Position numbers and translations under genes: made by a program. From assembly GCF_003441595.1 (NCBI RefSeq), contig NZ_CP031848.1, positions 2,170,001 to 2,234,000 on the forward strand: a stretch of 64,000 bases of DNA, written 5' to 3'. This DNA comes from Marinobacter sp. Arc7-DN-1. Its GTDB lineage: Bacteria; Pseudomonadota; Gammaproteobacteria; Pseudomonadales; Oleiphilaceae. This document shows, piece by piece, positions 1-8,839 of the stretch. The notes under the pieces are model-generated. The model had not been told where the DNA came from, did no database searches, and was given only the letters and a program-made list of their open reading frames with translations. Each line of letters opens with the position of its first letter. Position 1 is the first letter of the stretch.

Positions 1-1185
1 GAATACCTGCTGACGGAAGTTCAGGGTCCAGTTGAAGGACGGGCTGTTGTTGTACACCAGCTTGGCGTCGGGCACCACTTCCTTGATGCGGTTAACCATG
101 GCCGCGATCTGGCCAACGTGCGGCTTCTCGGTTTCGATCCACAGCAGGTCGGCACCGTTCTGCAGGCTGGTGATGCAATCCAGCACAACACGGTCTTCGC
201 CGGTGCCCGGCTTGAACTGGAACAGGCCAGAGGCCAGACGCTTCGGACGAACCAGCTGGCCGTTCTGCTTGATCACAACGTCGCCGTTGTTGATGTCTTC
301 GGCCTTCTCGATAACCTCACCGTCGATGAAGCTGTTGTACTGGTCACCCAGATCGCCCGGCTCGTTGGTCACGGCGATTTTCTGGGTCAGGCCCGCGCCC
401 AGGGAGTCAGTACGGGCAACGATAACACCGTCATCAACACCGAGCTCGAGGAACGCCAGACGCACGGCGTTGATCTTGGAGAGGAAGTCGGCGTGCGGAA
501 CGGTAACCTTGCCGTCCTGGTGACCACACTGCTTCTCATCAGACACCTGGTTCTCGATCTGGATGCAGCAGGCACCCGCTTCGATCATCTGCTTGGCCAG
601 CAGGTAGGTCGCTTCGGCGTTACCGAAACCGGCGTCGATGTCGGCAATGATCGGCACAACATGAGTTTCGTGGTTATCGATCTGCCTGATCAGCTCGTCA
701 GCCTTGGCGTTGTCGCCGGCGTTCTCGGCTTCTTCCAGGGCACGGAACAGGTGGTTCAGTTCCCAGGCATCGGCTTGGCGCAGGAAGGTGTACAGCTCTT
801 CAATCAGGCCGGATACGGCGGTCTTCTCATGCATGGACTGATCCGGCAGCGGGCCGAACTCGGAACGCAGAGCAGCAACCATCCAGCCCGAGAGGTACAG
901 GTAACGACGCTTGGTGGTACCGAAGTGCTTCTTGATGGACAGCATCTTCTGCTGGCCGATAAAGCCGTGCCAGCAGCCCAGGGACTGGGTGTACTGGGAA
1001 GTGTCATTGTCGTAGTTCGCCATGTCTTCGCGCATGATCTTGGCGGTGTACTTCGCGATATCCAGACCGGTCTTGAACTTGTTCTGTGCGCGCATGCGAG
1101 CGGCGTGCTTCGGGTTGATAGCGTTCCAGGTCGGGTGCTGCTTCAAAAGGGAAGCGATCTGGTCAACGTCTTGTGCGTAGGGCAT
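1..1185 (-). CDS. aceA: isocitrate lyase (5' part; runs off the window)
   Basis: Cleaves isocitrate to succinate and glyoxylate in the cytoplasmic glyoxylate shunt, which allows growth on acetate and fatty acids. The first 395 codons are present and the reading frame continues past base 1. The start is ATG at 1185, preceded by an AAAGGA ribosome site. Visible landmarks are KKHFGTTKRRYLYLSGWM near residue 90 and the active-site region EKQCGHQDGKVTVPHADF, where Cys is the catalytic residue, followed by RTDSLGAG. The KQCGHQDGK form and the N-terminal insert match the long isocitrate lyase subgroup of Pseudomonas (about 530 residues) rather than the 430-residue E. coli type; this is family knowledge. 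The gene is divergent from the DUF1538 operon. An open frame on the opposite strand (118-1320) is a shadow of this gene. Confidence 0.95.
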   Translation of the reverse strand, partial: MPYAQDVDQIASLLKQHPTWNAINPKHAARMRAQNKFKTGLDIAKYTAKIMREDMANYDNDTSQYTQSLGCWHGFIGQQKMLSIKKHFGTTKRRYLYLSGWMVAALRSEFGPLPDQSMHEKTAVSGLIEELYTFLRQADAWELNHLFRALEEAENAGDNAKADELIRQIDNHETHVVPIIADIDAGFGNAEATYLLAKQMIEAGACCIQIENQVSDEKQCGHQDGKVTVPHADFLSKINAVRLAFLELGVDDGVIVARTDSLGAGLTQKIAVTNEPGDLGDQYNSFIDGEVIEKAEDINNGDVVIKQNGQLVRPKRLASGLFQFKPGTGEDRVVLDCITSLQNGADLLWIETEKPHVGQIAAMVNRIKEVVPDAKLVYNNSPSFNWTLNFRQQVF

Positions 1186-1464
1186 GGTCTCAATCCTTTC
1201 TACGTTGGTTTTCTAAGTCGATGCGGAGAAGCGTACAGCAACTTCCGAAGCCAACAACCTGCTCACTTTTTGAGCGAAGCGCTGACGTTGAGGGTTACTT
1301 TAGTGGTTTCAAATTTATAATTGAAATTTATATGATCTATTTTCGGCATTTTTTTGGTGAATGAATAAAAAGACCAGGCCTTGAGTTGAATCAACACCAC
1401 AACCGTCACTATTGTTACTGTTGCCAATGAGCACTTCCCACCGGAAACCCGTCAGGCGCAAACC
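1186..1464. other. intergenic region aceA / DUF1538 operon
   Basis: This is 279 bases between divergent genes and should hold both promoters. The stretch around 1308-1345 is strikingly AT-rich compared with the surroundings. It contains an inverted repeat, TTTCAA and TTGAAA spaced by eight bases. I cannot assign clear -35/-10 boxes and see no coding potential. Confidence 0.4.
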
Positions 1465-2958
1465 GTGTTCTATCTGCGAGCTTTCAGTCATTCCCTTCTG
1501 CATGCTCTGAAGAATCTCTTTCCGATCCTGGCCGTCGTTCTCTTTTTCCAGCTCGTGATTCTCCAGCAGGTTCCGGAAAACACATTCGCGATGGCGTTGG
1601 GGTTGCTGATCGTGGCCGTGGGGGTTGCCCTGTTCCTCCAGGGCCTTGAATTAAGCATTTTCCCGGTCGGAAAGAGTCTGTCCAACCAGTTTGCCCGCAA
1701 GGGCTCGGTTCCTGTTCTGCTGTCGTTCGGTTTCGCGATGGGCTTTTCGGCGGTGGTCGCAGAACCCGCGCTGATTGCCGTAGCCCAGCAGGCCGAGGAA
1801 ATCAGCGAAGGCAAGGTCAGGGCCCTGACCCTGAGAATCCTGGTCGCCGTCTCCGTCGGGCTGGTGGTTGCCGTCGGTGTGTTCAGAACCATCTTTGGTT
1901 ATCCGCTGCACTGGTTCATGATCATTGGTTATATCGTGGTTGTGATAATCACCTGGTTTGCGCCTCCGGAGATTGTCGGCCTCGCTTACGATTCCGGCGG
2001 CGTGACCACCAATATCGTCACCGTTCCCCTGATTGCGGCCCTGGGCATTGGTCTTGCCGCCTCCATCCGCGGGCGCAATCCGCTAATGGACGGGTTCGGA
2101 CTGGTTGCGCTTGCTGCCATGGTGCCCATGATCACCGTTCAGTTGTACGGGATTGTTGTGTATTCCGGGGAAACCGCGGATCCGTCCGTTTTGCCGGCTC
2201 TGGTTGCCAATACAAATGTGGAGGACGCTCCGGTTCTGCTCGCGATGTTGCTGGACCTGGCTGAAATGGTTCGGGATGTGCTTCCGATCATTATCACCAT
2301 CCTGTTCTTCCAGTACCTGGTCTTGCGCCGGGGGCTGACCAATCCCCGCAGGATTCTGTCCGGATTTACACTGGTTGTCCTGGGGCTCTATGCCTTCGTT
2401 GTCGGCCTGAAGCTTGGCCTGTTTCCCATCGGCACCAGCATGGCCGAGCAGTTGATGAGCATGGAGGGTTTCGCCTTCGTCTACCTCTTTGCGTTCATGA
2501 TCGGTTTTGCCACCACCATGGCCGAACCTGCGCTGATCGCTATCGGACACCAGGCGGAACAGGCGGCGGCCGGAACCATCAATGGCAACGCCATCAGGAT
2601 CATCGTGGCGGTCGGGGTGGCCGTGGGCATAACCCTCGGAGTACACCGGATTATCAGTGGCGATTCGATTCACCATTACATCATCGGCGGCTATATTCTG
2701 GTCATCTTCCTGACCGCGCTGGCACCGAGGTACATCATTCCCCTGGCCTATGATCTCGGTGGCGTCACCACCTCCGAGGTCACCGTGCCCCTGGTGACCG
2801 CACTGGGCATCGGCCTGGCGAGCAGCATAGAGGGCCGTAACGTACTGATCGACGGTTTTGGCCTGATTGCCTTCGCGTCGATCTTTCCGATTGTTACGGT
2901 GATGAGCTATGCCATTATTGTTGAAATGCTTGCAAAGCAAAGGAAAACAGAGCCATGA
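1465..2958 (+). CDS. DUF1538 family membrane protein, internally duplicated
   Basis: A polytopic inner-membrane protein of 497 residues, likely a transporter; the substrate is unknown. It consists of two homologous halves. GFSAVVAEPALIAVAQQAE in the first half corresponds to GFATTMAEPALIAIGHQAE in the second, and LAYDSGGVTTNIVTVPLI corresponds to LAYDLGGVTTSEVTVPLV. Each half has about six hydrophobic segments, so an inverted or tandem repeat transporter fold is plausible (inference). The GTG start at 1465 has a weak AGG upstream. The stop overlaps the next start by 4 bases (ATGA), so it is translationally coupled to the PII-like gene and then the CBS gene. PII-like partners suggest allosteric control of transport by nucleotide or other metabolite signals. 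Confidence 0.85.
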   Translation: MFYLRAFSHSLLHALKNLFPILAVVLFFQLVILQQVPENTFAMALGLLIVAVGVALFLQGLELSIFPVGKSLSNQFARKGSVPVLLSFGFAMGFSAVVAEPALIAVAQQAEEISEGKVRALTLRILVAVSVGLVVAVGVFRTIFGYPLHWFMIIGYIVVVIITWFAPPEIVGLAYDSGGVTTNIVTVPLIAALGIGLAASIRGRNPLMDGFGLVALAAMVPMITVQLYGIVVYSGETADPSVLPALVANTNVEDAPVLLAMLLDLAEMVRDVLPIIITILFFQYLVLRRGLTNPRRILSGFTLVVLGLYAFVVGLKLGLFPIGTSMAEQLMSMEGFAFVYLFAFMIGFATTMAEPALIAIGHQAEQAAAGTINGNAIRIIVAVGVAVGITLGVHRIISGDSIHHYIIGGYILVIFLTALAPRYIIPLAYDLGGVTTSEVTVPLVTALGIGLASSIEGRNVLIDGFGLIAFASIFPIVTVMSYAIIVEMLAKQRKTEP

Positions 2959-3332
2959 AATTTTCCGTACTGGTTGCCATTGTTCCCGAGGATCAGGAGC
3001 AGAACTGTGTTGATGCGGCAAGAGACCTGGGCGCCGGGGGCATAACGGTGCTGTCGGGCCGGGGCATCAGTAACACCGCCAGGAAGACGTTCTTCGGGCT
3101 GACCTACGACGGCAGCCAGAGCGTTTTGCTGATGGTACTGGAGAAGGGCCTTTCACTTGATATTCTGAAATCCATCCAGAAAATTCTCATGCCAGACCAC
3201 ACCGATTCACAGGGACTTGTGTTCACCCTCCCCGTGGAACACCTGGGTGGGATCGATTTGTCACAGGTCGAGAAATTCGAACAACACCTGAAATGTTCAC
3301 TGTATCCGGAGAACAACGATGAAACTGGTTAA
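2955..3332 (+). CDS. PII-like nitrogen-regulator-family protein
   Basis: A 125-residue cytoplasmic protein. The pattern LGAGGITVLSGRGIS, a short loop region, VLLMVLEK and a C-terminal GLVFTLPVEHLGG fits the PII/GlnB-like ferredoxin fold, which is trimeric and has nucleotide sites between subunits in the family. The T-loop region looks short, and I do not see the canonical GlnB uridylylation site. It lies between a membrane protein and a CBS protein with overlapping reading frames (4 bases upstream, 14 bases downstream). It most likely regulates the DUF1538 protein, by analogy with the GlnK-AmtB and SbtB-SbtA pairs. The ligand cannot be told from the sequence. Confidence 0.75.
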   Translation: MKFSVLVAIVPEDQEQNCVDAARDLGAGGITVLSGRGISNTARKTFFGLTYDGSQSVLLMVLEKGLSLDILKSIQKILMPDHTDSQGLVFTLPVEHLGGIDLSQVEKFEQHLKCSLYPENNDETG

Positions 3333-3708
3333 AGATGTGATGGTCCGGGACATTATCACCATTACTCCGTTTGCCACCATCCGTGAGGCGCTCTCTCTGA
3401 TGAAGAGGCACTCGGTGAAATCACTGGTGGTGGAGAAACAGAGCGAACACGATGCCTGGGGATTGATCACCTATACCAACGTGCTGAAAACCGTGATTGC
3501 GGAAGACGGCGACATTGACCTTCTGAATGTTTACGACGCCTGCGCCAAACCTGTCATCAGTGTCGGTGAGAGCCTGAATGTCCGGCATGCGGCAAGTCTG
3601 ATGAGTATGTATCGAGTGAAGCGCCTTCTGGTGCTGGCGGACAATGACCTGAAAGGCTTTGTGGTGATGGATGACATTATGGCCGCCCTGCTCGAAAGCA
3701 TCGACTGA
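3319..3708 (+). CDS. CBS-domain pair protein
   Basis: 129 residues made only of two CBS motifs (a Bateman module). The first starts VKDVMVRDIITITPFATIRE and ends in WGLITYTNVLK. The second runs from CAKPVISVGESLNVRHAAS to GFVVMDDIM. Such modules bind adenosyl ligands such as AMP, ATP or SAM. Its start overlaps the PII-like gene by 14 bases, so it is the third member of a DUF1538-PII-CBS operon and probably a second ligand sensor for the same membrane protein (inference). The gene ends 7 bases before the stop of the convergent channel gene. Confidence 0.85.
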   Translation: MKLVKDVMVRDIITITPFATIREALSLMKRHSVKSLVVEKQSEHDAWGLITYTNVLKTVIAEDGDIDLLNVYDACAKPVISVGESLNVRHAASLMSMYRVKRLLVLADNDLKGFVVMDDIMAALLESID

Positions 3709-3715
3709 AAACCGT

Positions 3716-5662
3716 TCAGGTCAGGCACAGCACCACCAGCCGGTCACCAGGCTGTAGCTCAAGATAGTCCTTGCGGGGCGGATTCAGTTGGAGGTGGCGT
3801 CCACGCTCATTCTCCTTGTGCCGGAAGATACCCAGAGCCAGCTCACCTTCCGCCGCCACCGTCTTCTCCAGAACCTGGAACGTGGCGCTGGCTGGCAACG
3901 GGTAATCCGCGGGATCCCGGAACTGGATTTCGGCCCCGCCGACGGTGAACAGCTCATCCAGAACCACCCGGAGTTCCCGCCTCAAGGCGACCTGGGCCAG
4001 GACGTGACTCAGAATCATCGGGCTGATCAGCATTTCACTCTGGTGCCCGTACAACAGGTGCCGGTTGTCCGGATCGCTCAGTTCCATAATCAACTGGGGC
4101 CGCCTTGGGGACTCGGCCAGGATGTCCTCAAGCTGGAGATACCCCACCATGGCCCGGGCATCCGCTTCTTCCCCCGATGCCAGCCGGTCGCTACTGAGCA
4201 GGATTATTGTGTCGTAGCCCGCCGGCTGAACCCGGCGGAGCTCCCCCTCCACCATGTAGTCCGCCTCGATATGGCCACAGGCCACCCGGCCGTGGCCTTC
4301 AACATACCGGGCAATGGCCTGTTCCCGCTCGCCTTTTGGCACCACGGAAACAAGGTCCAGCTCGAAGCTGCGATGGCCGTAACTTTCAAACTCAGCCACC
4401 AGGCTCGGAACCCGCCGATTCCAGCCAAGGACCAGCACACGGTGGTTGTTCTGATCCGGCGGGCGTGCCACGCGGGCCGCCTCGCCCCTGGCAATTGCCG
4501 GCATTGCCGGCTTTTTCGGATCGGGTTCGGTCTCGACGTAATCCCGGGCCATCATCACCACCCGGTCTTCCGTGTCGATCCGCGTGTCGGACGGCGCCAG
4601 CAAGCACACCTCCCAGCCAGCCACCCCGCGCCTCAGCAATCCCAGCACAATAACTTCAGGCCGTGCCGAAGCCAGCTCTCCAAGCGTCAGCCCAGCCACC
4701 GACTCGCCACCCCGGATATAGATTTCATTACCGTCACCGGCGGTAAGCAACTCGTTAAAGATTTCCGACAGCCCCGGGTGAAGGATATTCTGAACCATCA
4801 ACCGGCTAATGGTGGCATCGCCGGCAACCACTTCCACCGCCCCTGGATAGGCCCGCTCAATCACCGGCAGCTTCCGTACATCCTGGATCTCTGCCACCAC
4901 GAACGGCAACGAAGCCTGCAGATACCTTGCCTGCGCGGCGATGGAGAGCAGCGCCTTGACTGTTTCCACGTCCGATGTCACCAGACTGCCCGCCTCGTGG
5001 GTCGCGCTGGGCACAATCACCGCCGCGGCGTCCAGACAAGCCACCCGATGAAGTGCATCCGGCTGGATAGCCGACCCGGAGCGCAGAATGATCTGCCGGG
5101 CTCGTCGGCCAATGCCGGGCTCGTTTCGCAATTCGTGAACCTGCTGTGCCGATGCTTCTTCTGACAGCACAACCAGATTCAGCCTCTGGGTAGCGTGCTT
5201 TTCCAGGAACCGGCGTACTCGGCCGCTGGAGCCCAGCAATTCCGACAGCAGCGGCAGGGTCTGGCTGGTCCACCCCAGTACCACCACATGATTTTTCAGG
5301 GTTACCGGGGTAAGCCCACGCTCGAGCTCTGCCATTTTGGCAATCAACCACCGAGTCAGGATCGCCACCAGCGTACCCATGAACACGACATAGCCACTGA
5401 TGGTCAGCAGGGTTGAGACAAACCGCTGCCAGGTACCCACATCGTCACCCAGATAACCGGGATCGGTCAGTCGCAGGAACGCCCACCAGATGGCCGAGCC
5501 CGGGTCCTCCAATTCCCCGCCCTGAGACACCACCAGCAGGCCGCCGACCAGAGAGATCAGGCCGATAAACACACCAACGACCAGGAGCTGAAACCCCGCC
5601 CCCTTGACCAGTTGGCGTTCCACAATAAATTTCAGGCGGTCGATCAGCCGGAAAGGCAGCAT
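3716..5662 (-). CDS. CASTOR/POLLUX-type ion channel
   Basis: 648 residues. Two N-terminal membrane segments (about residues 20-45 and 88-108) enclose a pore-loop-like stretch with LTDPGYLGDD. A long cytoplasmic part follows with two TrkA-N/RCK-like Rossmann units, beginning NHVVVLGWTSQTLPLL and HRVLVLGWNRRVPSL. This is the architecture of the DMI1/CASTOR/POLLUX family, whose plant members are ion channels of the nuclear envelope. The bacterial role is probably cation flux in osmotic or pH homeostasis (inference). A good ribosome site (AGAGGA) precedes the ATG. It is convergent with the CBS gene and lies in the same direction as the SulP gene, 71 bases downstream of it. Confidence 0.85.
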   Translation of the reverse strand: MLPFRLIDRLKFIVERQLVKGAGFQLLVVGVFIGLISLVGGLLVVSQGGELEDPGSAIWWAFLRLTDPGYLGDDVGTWQRFVSTLLTISGYVVFMGTLVAILTRWLIAKMAELERGLTPVTLKNHVVVLGWTSQTLPLLSELLGSSGRVRRFLEKHATQRLNLVVLSEEASAQQVHELRNEPGIGRRARQIILRSGSAIQPDALHRVACLDAAAVIVPSATHEAGSLVTSDVETVKALLSIAAQARYLQASLPFVVAEIQDVRKLPVIERAYPGAVEVVAGDATISRLMVQNILHPGLSEIFNELLTAGDGNEIYIRGGESVAGLTLGELASARPEVIVLGLLRRGVAGWEVCLLAPSDTRIDTEDRVVMMARDYVETEPDPKKPAMPAIARGEAARVARPPDQNNHRVLVLGWNRRVPSLVAEFESYGHRSFELDLVSVVPKGEREQAIARYVEGHGRVACGHIEADYMVEGELRRVQPAGYDTIILLSSDRLASGEEADARAMVGYLQLEDILAESPRRPQLIMELSDPDNRHLLYGHQSEMLISPMILSHVLAQVALRRELRVVLDELFTVGGAEIQFRDPADYPLPASATFQVLEKTVAAEGELALGIFRHKENERGRHLQLNPPRKDYLELQPGDRLVVLCLT

Positions 5663-5733
5663 GGCATTCCTCTTGTCCAGAGCGTTTTCAATGCCTAAGG
5701 GTAAACTATCCGGGGACTTTAAGAATCAACGTT

Positions 5734-7485
5734 TTATCCGGAGGGCTGATCAGATTCAGAAGCGGGGTTACTGATCAGACGCAAGGCTTCTTCCAGGGAG
5801 GAAGTATAGCGGCTGACGCCGGACACCGGCGTCACACCAGCGCGAGCCAGGGTCCTCAGCGGCTGGAACTGGAGATCGGCAATGACAATCTGCGTGCCGT
5901 CCTGCTCGCAGGTGTCAATCAGCTTGTTCAGGGCAGACAGGCCCCCGGCATCAAGAATAGTGACGCCGTCCATATACAGGATAAACCCGCGGGCCTCCCG
6001 GGACAGTTCTGCCAGCTCCCCGAAAATCCGGTCGGCGGCCGCAAAGAACAGTGGCCCGTTGATTTTGAACACCTGCCAGCCGTCAGGCAGGCCAGAGTCA
6101 GCAACCCGTCTGTTCAGCGTGATGTCCGTCACCTTGGTCATCTGGGCCATTTCACGCATGAAGAGAACCGCCGCCAGCAAAACCCCGGTGGTGATCGCGA
6201 TCACCATATCCAGCAACACCGTAAGCCAAAAGCAGGTGAGGAAAACAAGGATATCGCTACGTGGCACTGTTTTCAGAAGATGCACGGATTTGGGCGCCTC
6301 GCTCATATTCCAGGCCACCATCACCAGCAGCGCTGCCATGGCCGGCATGGGCAGAAAAGCCAACAGGCCAGCCAGCGAGACCAGCGCCAGCAGAACCACC
6401 AGAGAGTGAATCATTGCCGATACCGGGGACTCGGCACCGGCCCGGTAGTTGGCCGCGGAGCGTGCAATGGCAGCCGTGGCGGTAATGCCGCCGAAAAACG
6501 GGACAATAATGTTCCCCAGACCCTGCCCCATCAACTCACTGTTGGCACTGTGGCGCTTACCGGTCATGCCATCGAGTACCACCGCGCACAGCAGGGACTC
6601 GATGGCACCGAGCATGGCGATGGCGAAGGCCGCCGGCAGCAGTTCCCGGACCAGGGTCCAGGACAGTCCGATCGGTTCGCCGGAAGCGCCCATCTGCCGC
6701 CACGGCCAGGCGAACTCGGGCAAAAACGGCGGAATACCCGCCCCCATACTGCCATCGGGCATCAGATAGCTGAACCTTGAGCCGATGGTTTCGATGGATG
6801 CGCCGCTGGCATTGAACCACAGGGCAAGCAAGCTACCGACAATGACAGCCGGGAGGTGCGGCGGCACGGGGGTTTTCAGTCTCGGCCAGAGCAGCATCAC
6901 CGCAAGGGTTACGCCGGCCACCAGAGTACTCATCCCATCCAGTTCCGGCAGTGCGCTGGCCAGCACCGCCAGCTTGTCCCAGTAGTGCTCAGGCATATCG
7001 CCAACCGGCAGGCCAAAAAAGTCCCGGACCTGAAGGGTGGCGATCACCACCGCAATGCCACCAGTAAACCCCAGGGTTACCGATTCGGGAATGTACTCAA
7101 TAAACCGGCCCAGTCGCATCAAAGCCATAATCATCAGCAACACCCCCGACATCAGGGTTGCCAGCAGCAAGCCTCCCAGCCCGTAGGTCTGGGCAATCGG
7201 GTATAAAATGACCACAAAGGCAGCGGTGGGGCCGGATATACTGAAACGACTGCCTCCGGTCAGGGCAATCACAAAACCGGCAATGATGGCGGTGTAAAGC
7301 CCGTACTGGGGCGCAACACCACTGGCGATTGCCAGAGCCATGGCCAGTGGGATGGCAATGATCCCCACCGTGACACCGGCCAAAAGATCACGCAGGAACC
7401 GGCGGCCGCTGTAGCGTTCATCCAGACAGGATTCGCGAAGGGCATGGGCCAGCCGGAGGGAAAACAGGTGCGCGCGGTGGGGCAT
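5734..7485 (-). CDS. SulP family inorganic anion transporter with STAS domain
   Basis: 583 residues. The N-terminal two thirds is a SLC26/SulP membrane domain with the signature GLYTAIIAGFVIALTGGSRF and ISGPTAAF. A C-terminal STAS domain starts around residue 450 (FFAAADRIFGELAEL, then ILYMDGVTILDAGGLSALNK). Family substrates are sulfate, bicarbonate, chloride or dicarboxylates; which one applies here cannot be told. The DGVTILDAGG segment matches the conserved STAS loop. The gene is divergent from the 59-residue gene, with a perfect 19-bp palindrome in the shared promoter region. Confidence 0.9.
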   Translation of the reverse strand: MPHRAHLFSLRLAHALRESCLDERYSGRRFLRDLLAGVTVGIIAIPLAMALAIASGVAPQYGLYTAIIAGFVIALTGGSRFSISGPTAAFVVILYPIAQTYGLGGLLLATLMSGVLLMIMALMRLGRFIEYIPESVTLGFTGGIAVVIATLQVRDFFGLPVGDMPEHYWDKLAVLASALPELDGMSTLVAGVTLAVMLLWPRLKTPVPPHLPAVIVGSLLALWFNASGASIETIGSRFSYLMPDGSMGAGIPPFLPEFAWPWRQMGASGEPIGLSWTLVRELLPAAFAIAMLGAIESLLCAVVLDGMTGKRHSANSELMGQGLGNIIVPFFGGITATAAIARSAANYRAGAESPVSAMIHSLVVLLALVSLAGLLAFLPMPAMAALLVMVAWNMSEAPKSVHLLKTVPRSDILVFLTCFWLTVLLDMVIAITTGVLLAAVLFMREMAQMTKVTDITLNRRVADSGLPDGWQVFKINGPLFFAAADRIFGELAELSREARGFILYMDGVTILDAGGLSALNKLIDTCEQDGTQIVIADLQFQPLRTLARAGVTPVSGVSRYTSSLEEALRLISNPASESDQPSG

Positions 7486-7545
7486 GAAAGTCTCGTTTAT
7501 TGCAACACGTCGGGTTAGATTATATGCTCACCACATCCACATTCA

Positions 7546-7564
7546 ATGTTAATCTGATTAACAT
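7546..7564. promoter_or_regulatory. perfect 19-bp palindrome, likely operator
   Basis: ATGTTAATC, a central T, then GATTAACAT: nine-base arms without mismatch. It lies 61 bases from the SulP start and 34 bases from the small gene at 7598. A site of this shape between divergent genes fits a dimeric repressor, possibly the small ribbon-helix-helix-like protein itself (inference). Confidence 0.6.
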
Positions 7565-7597
7565 ATAACGAGCATTTCACAGAGAAATGAGTACCCC

Positions 7598-7777
7598 ATG
7601 GAAAACCGCACTGCCCGTCTGACATTATTGATCGACCCGGAAAAAAAGGCCGCCTTTGAAGAACTCTGCAAGCAGGAGGATGTAACGCCCTCCCAAAAAG
7701 TCCGCCAGTTTATCCGGGAATACGTGGAGGAAAGGCTGGGGCCAGACTGGCGCGAAGATCGCAAAAACAGATCCTGA
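7598..7777 (+). CDS. small ribbon-helix-helix-like protein (59 aa)
   Basis: Begins MENRTARLTLLIDPEKKAAF and continues with a helix-rich part containing VTPSQKVRQFIREYVEERLG. The order strand (TARLTLLID), helix, turn, helix and charged tail matches CopG/Arc-type ribbon-helix-helix DNA-binding proteins, which act as dimers. The length is normal for that fold. No toxin gene follows; the next gene encodes a ChaN lipoprotein, 25 bases on. The upstream palindrome at 7546-7564 would be a natural autoregulatory site. I see no strong ribosome site, only a weak purine stretch, so the start is moderately certain. Confidence 0.65.
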   Translation: MENRTARLTLLIDPEKKAAFEELCKQEDVTPSQKVRQFIREYVEERLGPDWREDRKNRS

Positions 7778-7802
7778 TGAAAGCCGGAGCCTATTGATTG
7801 TC

Positions 7803-8807
7803 ATGAAACCTCTCGCGCCGGCCCTGTTACTCTCCGTCCTGTTTGTTCTGAACGGATGCACCGCCATGCCCTCCTCCAGCAGCCCGAAAGGTCTGACCAT
7901 ACCGCAAACCCAGTACGACGCCCGGGTCGTTGAGCCGGAAAGCGGCGCCGCCCTCACTCCGGAGCAACTGGCCCGGCGCCTCGCTGAAACGGATGTCGTG
8001 ATCGTAGGCGAATATCACGGGCACCATGGCTCGCATTTGCTGCAATCCCGGCTTCAGATGGCACTCTTTCGACAACAGCCCAGGCAGATCCTGTCTATGG
8101 AGCAGTTCAACCTGGACCGTCAGCCTGAACTGGACCGGTATTTAAAGGGTGAAACCGGGGAAACAGAAATGATTGAGGATGCCGGCGCCTGGGACAATTA
8201 CCGGGCCTCCTACCGCCCCGTGGTGGAATTTGCGCGCCAGCAGAATCTGCCGGTCATTGCTGCGAATGCGCCGGCGGATGTTGTTCGCTGTGTCGGCCGC
8301 AAGGGGCCTTCCTATCTCGATCAGGTTTCCAGGAGTATCCGGCAAGCACTGCCCTCTGATCCATTCACGGACACCCCCGCTTACCGTGAGAAGTTTGCCG
8401 GCGCCATTGGCGCGAGCCACCAGGCCAACAGCACCATGAACGAACGCATGGAGAACACCTACAAAGCCCAGTTGCTCCGGGACAACGCCATGGCGGCACG
8501 CATTCTTGAGGCCAGGGCCGCATTTCCGGGATATCAGGTGCTGCACCTGACCGGCACTTTCCACAGTGAAGGCGGGCTGGGAACCGTAGCATTGCTGAAA
8601 CAGAGGGCGCCGGCGCTTTCTGTTGCCGTTATCAGCCCGGTGTTCTGGCCGGCAACGAACAGTAAGCCTCCCCTGGAACAGAATCGATCAAAAGGTGACT
8701 TCCTCTACTTTATCCAGCCACTGCCCGACGAGTTCAAGGACCCGGAGCGCGAACGCGAAGCCATGACGGCCCGTTTCCAGCGCTCCGCCAGAAAAACCTG
8801 CGACTGA
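7803..8807 (+). CDS. ChaN family lipoprotein
   Basis: 334 residues with a lipoprotein signal: a hydrophobic stretch and lipobox LNGC near residue 19, so it is anchored in the outer or inner membrane facing the periplasm. The body is a ChaN-like domain (formerly DUF399) with VIVGEYHGHHGSH near the N-terminus and LHLTGTFHSEGGLG towards the C-terminus. These are the conserved His/Glu-rich segments. Family members such as Campylobacter ChaN bind haem and are linked to iron uptake. An in-frame TTG at 7794 has better spacing to the GGAG at 7786, so the protein may start three residues earlier. Confidence 0.85.
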   Translation: MKPLAPALLLSVLFVLNGCTAMPSSSSPKGLTIPQTQYDARVVEPESGAALTPEQLARRLAETDVVIVGEYHGHHGSHLLQSRLQMALFRQQPRQILSMEQFNLDRQPELDRYLKGETGETEMIEDAGAWDNYRASYRPVVEFARQQNLPVIAANAPADVVRCVGRKGPSYLDQVSRSIRQALPSDPFTDTPAYREKFAGAIGASHQANSTMNERMENTYKAQLLRDNAMAARILEARAAFPGYQVLHLTGTFHSEGGLGTVALLKQRAPALSVAVISPVFWPATNSKPPLEQNRSKGDFLYFIQPLPDEFKDPEREREAMTARFQRSARKTCD

Positions 8808-8839
8808 CGAACGACCGGCGTTCAGGATAGCGGGCAGGC

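Noticed and set aside
118..1320. 400-codon open frame on the plus strand
   Set aside because: It is the mirror of isocitrate lyase on the minus strand, which shows the family motifs; the plus-strand translation resembles no protein family I know.
3788..5164. 458-codon open frame opposite the channel gene
   Set aside because: His/Pro/Gln-rich translation without domain features; the minus-strand channel protein explains the coding signal.
7598..8807. Toxin-antitoxin module made of the small protein and its neighbour
   Set aside because: The following gene encodes a ChaN lipoprotein, not a toxin family.
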